Assembly: GCA_023416055.1 (NCBI GenBank)
Contig: JAEZIH010000085.1
Span: 1 to 5,680, forward strand
Reading direction: 5' to 3'
DNA from: Pseudomonadota bacterium
GTDB taxonomy: Bacteria > Pseudomonadota > Alphaproteobacteria > Caulobacterales > Caulobacteraceae
Length of the DNA: 5,680 nt
The position numbers were made by a program, and so were the translations under genes. Every line of letters starts with the position of its first letter. Within the stretch, counting starts at the first letter, position 1. This document shows, one piece after another, positions 4,168 through 5,680 of this stretch. The notes below the pieces were generated by a model. The model was not told where the DNA came from. It searched no databases and saw only the letters and a program-made list of their open reading frames with translations.

Positions 4168-5024
4168 AGAGCCCCCATCGCCATGAAGGCGCGGCCGGCG
4201 GCGAAATCGCCGGCCTCGAAGCGGGCGCGGGCGCCGCTGCCGTCGCGGAAATGGAACTCGACCAGGAAGGTCTCACGGGGATCGAGCCGCGCAAGCCGGT
4301 CGGCGGCGGCGGCGGGGAAGCTCCACGCCTCGCCGGCGCGGCGGCCCTCGCTCAGCAGGGGGGCCTCGGCGGGCTTGAAGCCGGTCGACCAGACGCTGGC
4401 GCGCGAAGCGGCCGGGGCCAGACCGTCGCCCGCGGTCCAGGCGCGCGGCGCCCTGGCGTCGTCGCGGAACACCAGCCGCACCGCATAGGGGCGCGACTTG
4501 CCCACGAAGGAGACCACCGCCGTGAGGGTCCCGGCCTCGTCGCTTCCGGCGTAGCCGAAGGTGACCGCCGCGGCGCCCATGCGGGACATCTGCTTCAGCC
4601 GCCAGCCGGGGCGCGTCCAGGCGGCGCGGTCGGCGAGCCACGAAGCGCTCTCGCCGGGGAAGGTCATGCGCGGGGTGCGCGCCCAGCCCGAGAAGGCGCC
4701 GTCGACCCGCTGGCGAACCACGGCCAGCTGGGGGGCGCGGCAGGACACGCCGGCGGCGCGGGCGTGGGCGCGATCGGCGACCGCCTTGAGATCGGTTTCC
4801 GCCGCGCCCGAGCGCAGGGCCGCGCCGCGGGCCTGGGCGGCGGCGACGGTCAGGGCCGCCTCGACCGGCTGGTCGAACAGGCCGCATCGGGCGTGGGCGG
4901 CGACCACGAAGGCGCGCTCGTAATAGGTGTCGGCGGGACCCGCCCACGCGCCAGCAGGCGTCGCCAGCACGGCGGCGGCGATCAGCACGGCTTTGGCGGC
5001 GGAGGCGTTCTGCCCTATCGTCAT
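4164..5024 (-). CDS. Exported protein of unknown function with a Sec signal peptide, 286 aa
   Basis: I do not recognise the family. The chosen ATG (5024) has AGGG about 9 nt upstream and gives a compact signal peptide: polar start with K11, hydrophobic core VLIAAAVLATPAGA, and an AxA cleavage site (A26-W27-A28) before GPADTYYERAF. The alternative GTG at 5045 adds seven residues. The mature protein has only two cysteines, C47 and C95, probably a disulfide if periplasmic. The N-terminal half is Ala-rich and predicted helical; the second half (from about 120) looks beta-rich, with alternating stretches such as GTLTAVVSFVG, YAVRLVFRDD, ETFLVEFHFRDGSGARARF. No catalytic motif stands out. The stop TAG is provided by the heptamer repeat. 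The gene is divergent from the DUF1491 gene with a 56-bp gap that must hold both promoters; no convincing boxes are visible there. Confidence 0.82.
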   Translation of the reverse strand: MTIGQNASAAKAVLIAAAVLATPAGAWAGPADTYYERAFVVAAHARCGLFDQPVEAALTVAAAQARGAALRSGAAETDLKAVADRAHARAAGVSCRAPQLAVVRQRVDGAFSGWARTPRMTFPGESASWLADRAAWTRPGWRLKQMSRMGAAAVTFGYAGSDEAGTLTAVVSFVGKSRPYAVRLVFRDDARAPRAWTAGDGLAPAASRASVWSTGFKPAEAPLLSEGRRAGEAWSFPAAAADRLARLDPRETFLVEFHFRDGSGARARFEAGDFAAGRAFMAMGAL

Positions 5025-5080
5025 GGGCCGCACCCTACGCGCCACGCGTTCCGGTCCGGTTTCCGATCAGGGTTAGCGAA

Positions 5081-5452
5081 TTGCTTCTGTCCACCGACCT
5101 ATGGGTGTCCGCCCTGATCCGCCGCGCCGAACTGGGCGGCGCCTTCGCCACCGTGGCCCGCAAGGGCGACCCGCGCGCCGGCACGGTCATCGTCAAGGCC
5201 TTCGACACCACCGCCCGCCGCGCCAGACTCTATAGTGAGGCTTTCGGCCCCGACGGCGAGCGCCTGTGGATGCAGCCGGTCGAAAGCGAGTTCGAGAGCG
5301 AGCTCGACGACTACCTCCAGCGCCAGATCCGCTATGACCCCGACCTGTGGATCGTGGAGATCGAGGACCGCGAGGGGCGGCATTTCATCACGGAGAAGGT
5401 GGCGGGAGAGGCATCAGGCAACAGGCAGCAGGCAGCAGGAGCCCCGGAGTAG
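5081..5452 (+). CDS. DUF1491 family protein, 123 aa
   Basis: The sequence matches the alphaproteobacterial DUF1491 family: TDLWVSALIRRAELGGAFATVARKGDPRAGTV at the start, RARLYSEA in the middle, and YDPDLWIVEIEDREGRHFITE near residues 85-105. The function of the family is unknown to me; no signal peptide, membrane helix or metal site is visible, so it is probably cytoplasmic. The start is TTG at 5081, preceded by CAGGG with 8 nt spacing; no in-frame ATG is available before the conserved TDLWVSALI. The conserved domain ends near residue 107. The last residues, about 112-120 (SGNRQQAAG), are encoded by the CAGGCAR heptamer array and look like an extension created by the repeat rather than an original part of the protein. 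The stop TAG at 5450 lies between the repeat arms. Confidence 0.9.
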   Translation: MLLSTDLWVSALIRRAELGGAFATVARKGDPRAGTVIVKAFDTTARRARLYSEAFGPDGERLWMQPVESEFESELDDYLQRQIRYDPDLWIVEIEDREGRHFITEKVAGEASGNRQQAAGAPE

Positions 5453-5524
5453 GCAGCCTCAAGAGGCGCCTTTGAAGCCCGTCCGCCCGGACAGACAGCC
5501 GTTCGACCTGTTGCCTGCTGCCTG
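5409..5524. repeat. Inverted repeat built of CAGGCAR / CCTGYTG heptamers
   Basis: The left arm has CAGGCAA, CAGGCAG, CAGGCAG and a broken fourth unit at 5415, 5422, 5429 and 5436, exactly 7 bp apart. The right arm has CCTGTTG (5507), CCTGCTG (5514) and a broken CCTGAGC (5521). Positions 5409-5425 and 5507-5523 are inverted copies matching at 16 of 17 bases; other pairing registers are possible because the units repeat. The spacer of about 80 bp has its own dyads, AGGCGCCT (5464-5471) and GTCCG-CC-CGGAC (5481-5492). The left arm is inside the 3' end of the DUF1491 gene; the right arm is intergenic. There is no T-tract to mark a classical terminator. Confidence 0.8.
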
Positions 5525-5680
5525 AGCCCCCCTTCCCTAACCACCCCTTTCCACCGCTTCCGCCGGTGCGAAATCCTTAACGACGTTCGGGAACGGAACC
5601 GCAAGCCGGGGCGCCTATGGTCAGGTTCAACGGGCCGCCATGAGCCCGACGTGATGATGGGTTCGCCTCGATGCTCTTTC

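Noticed and set aside
4251..5117. Plus-strand open frame (288 aa) opposite the exported protein
   Set aside because: Low-complexity Gly/Arg/Ala sequence without motifs; the minus-strand frame has a signal peptide and a ribosome site.
5415..5442. CAGGCAR tandem units as a CRISPR array
   Set aside because: Units are 7 bp and contiguous without spacers; no cas genes are nearby.
5577..5599. TTAAC half-site and GTTC/GAAC words as CtrA or LexA sites
   Set aside because: A second CtrA half-site at the required 7-bp spacing is absent, and the GTTC/GAAC words are not arranged as direct repeats with a 7-bp gap.
5618..5680. Possible gene starting near the right edge (ATG at 5618, 5640, 5654, 5657 or 5671)
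   Set aside because: The first two ATGs hit stops within a few codons; the others stay open only because the window ends, and no conserved residues or clear ribosome site support them.

Overview
This window looks like chromosomal DNA of a high-G+C alphaproteobacterium, most likely from the Caulobacterales (Caulobacter, Phenylobacterium or Brevundimonas type). The reasons are its strong G+C bias, the DUF4170 and DUF1491 proteins typical of alphaproteobacteria, and the pmbA-cysQ-DUF4170 gene order. The genus is inferred from composition and recalled gene content, not from a marker gene.

Layout. Positions 1-2867 are a compact minus-strand gene run: pmbA (tldE), cysQ, a DUF4170 gene, a small membrane protein, and the start of a second membrane protein that leaves the window. 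Three of the four junctions are ATGA or TTGA stop/start overlaps. Upstream of pmbA lies the C-terminal two thirds of a MAPEG-family membrane protein, cut by an insertion sequence of about 836 bp (3199-4034). The IS belongs to the IS5 family. Its transposase is split over two frames, its ends form 12-bp inverted repeats, and CTAG flanks both sides. Next come a 130-bp intergenic repeat element, a minus-strand gene for an exported protein of unknown function (4164-5024), a divergent DUF1491 gene (5081-5452), and a second repeat element (about 5409-5524). I see no supported gene in 5525-5680.

Most unusual content. The two intergenic elements share one architecture: short tandem arrays of a 7-bp unit, repeated in inverted orientation across an 80-100 bp spacer, each placed at the 3' end of a gene so that the stop codon lies in or just after an array. 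One uses CCCCTAG/CCTCTAG units and the other CCTGTTG/CCTGCTG units; all four fit CC-Y-S-Y-W-G. The IS sits exactly at the edge of the first array. A second signal is in the IS: five of the six GANTC sites (CcrM methylation targets in alphaproteobacteria) that I found in the window lie inside it. Three of these crowd into 24 bp over a hairpin that holds the transposase Shine-Dalgarno in its loop and the start of the ATG in its stem.

How the parts relate. The minus-strand run is probably one transcription unit with translational coupling. It combines a TldD/TldE protease subunit, a phosphatase of the inositol monophosphatase superfamily, and small proteins of unknown role. The IS, the MAPEG remnant and the pmbA run all point the same way, so IS transcription could read into the housekeeping genes.
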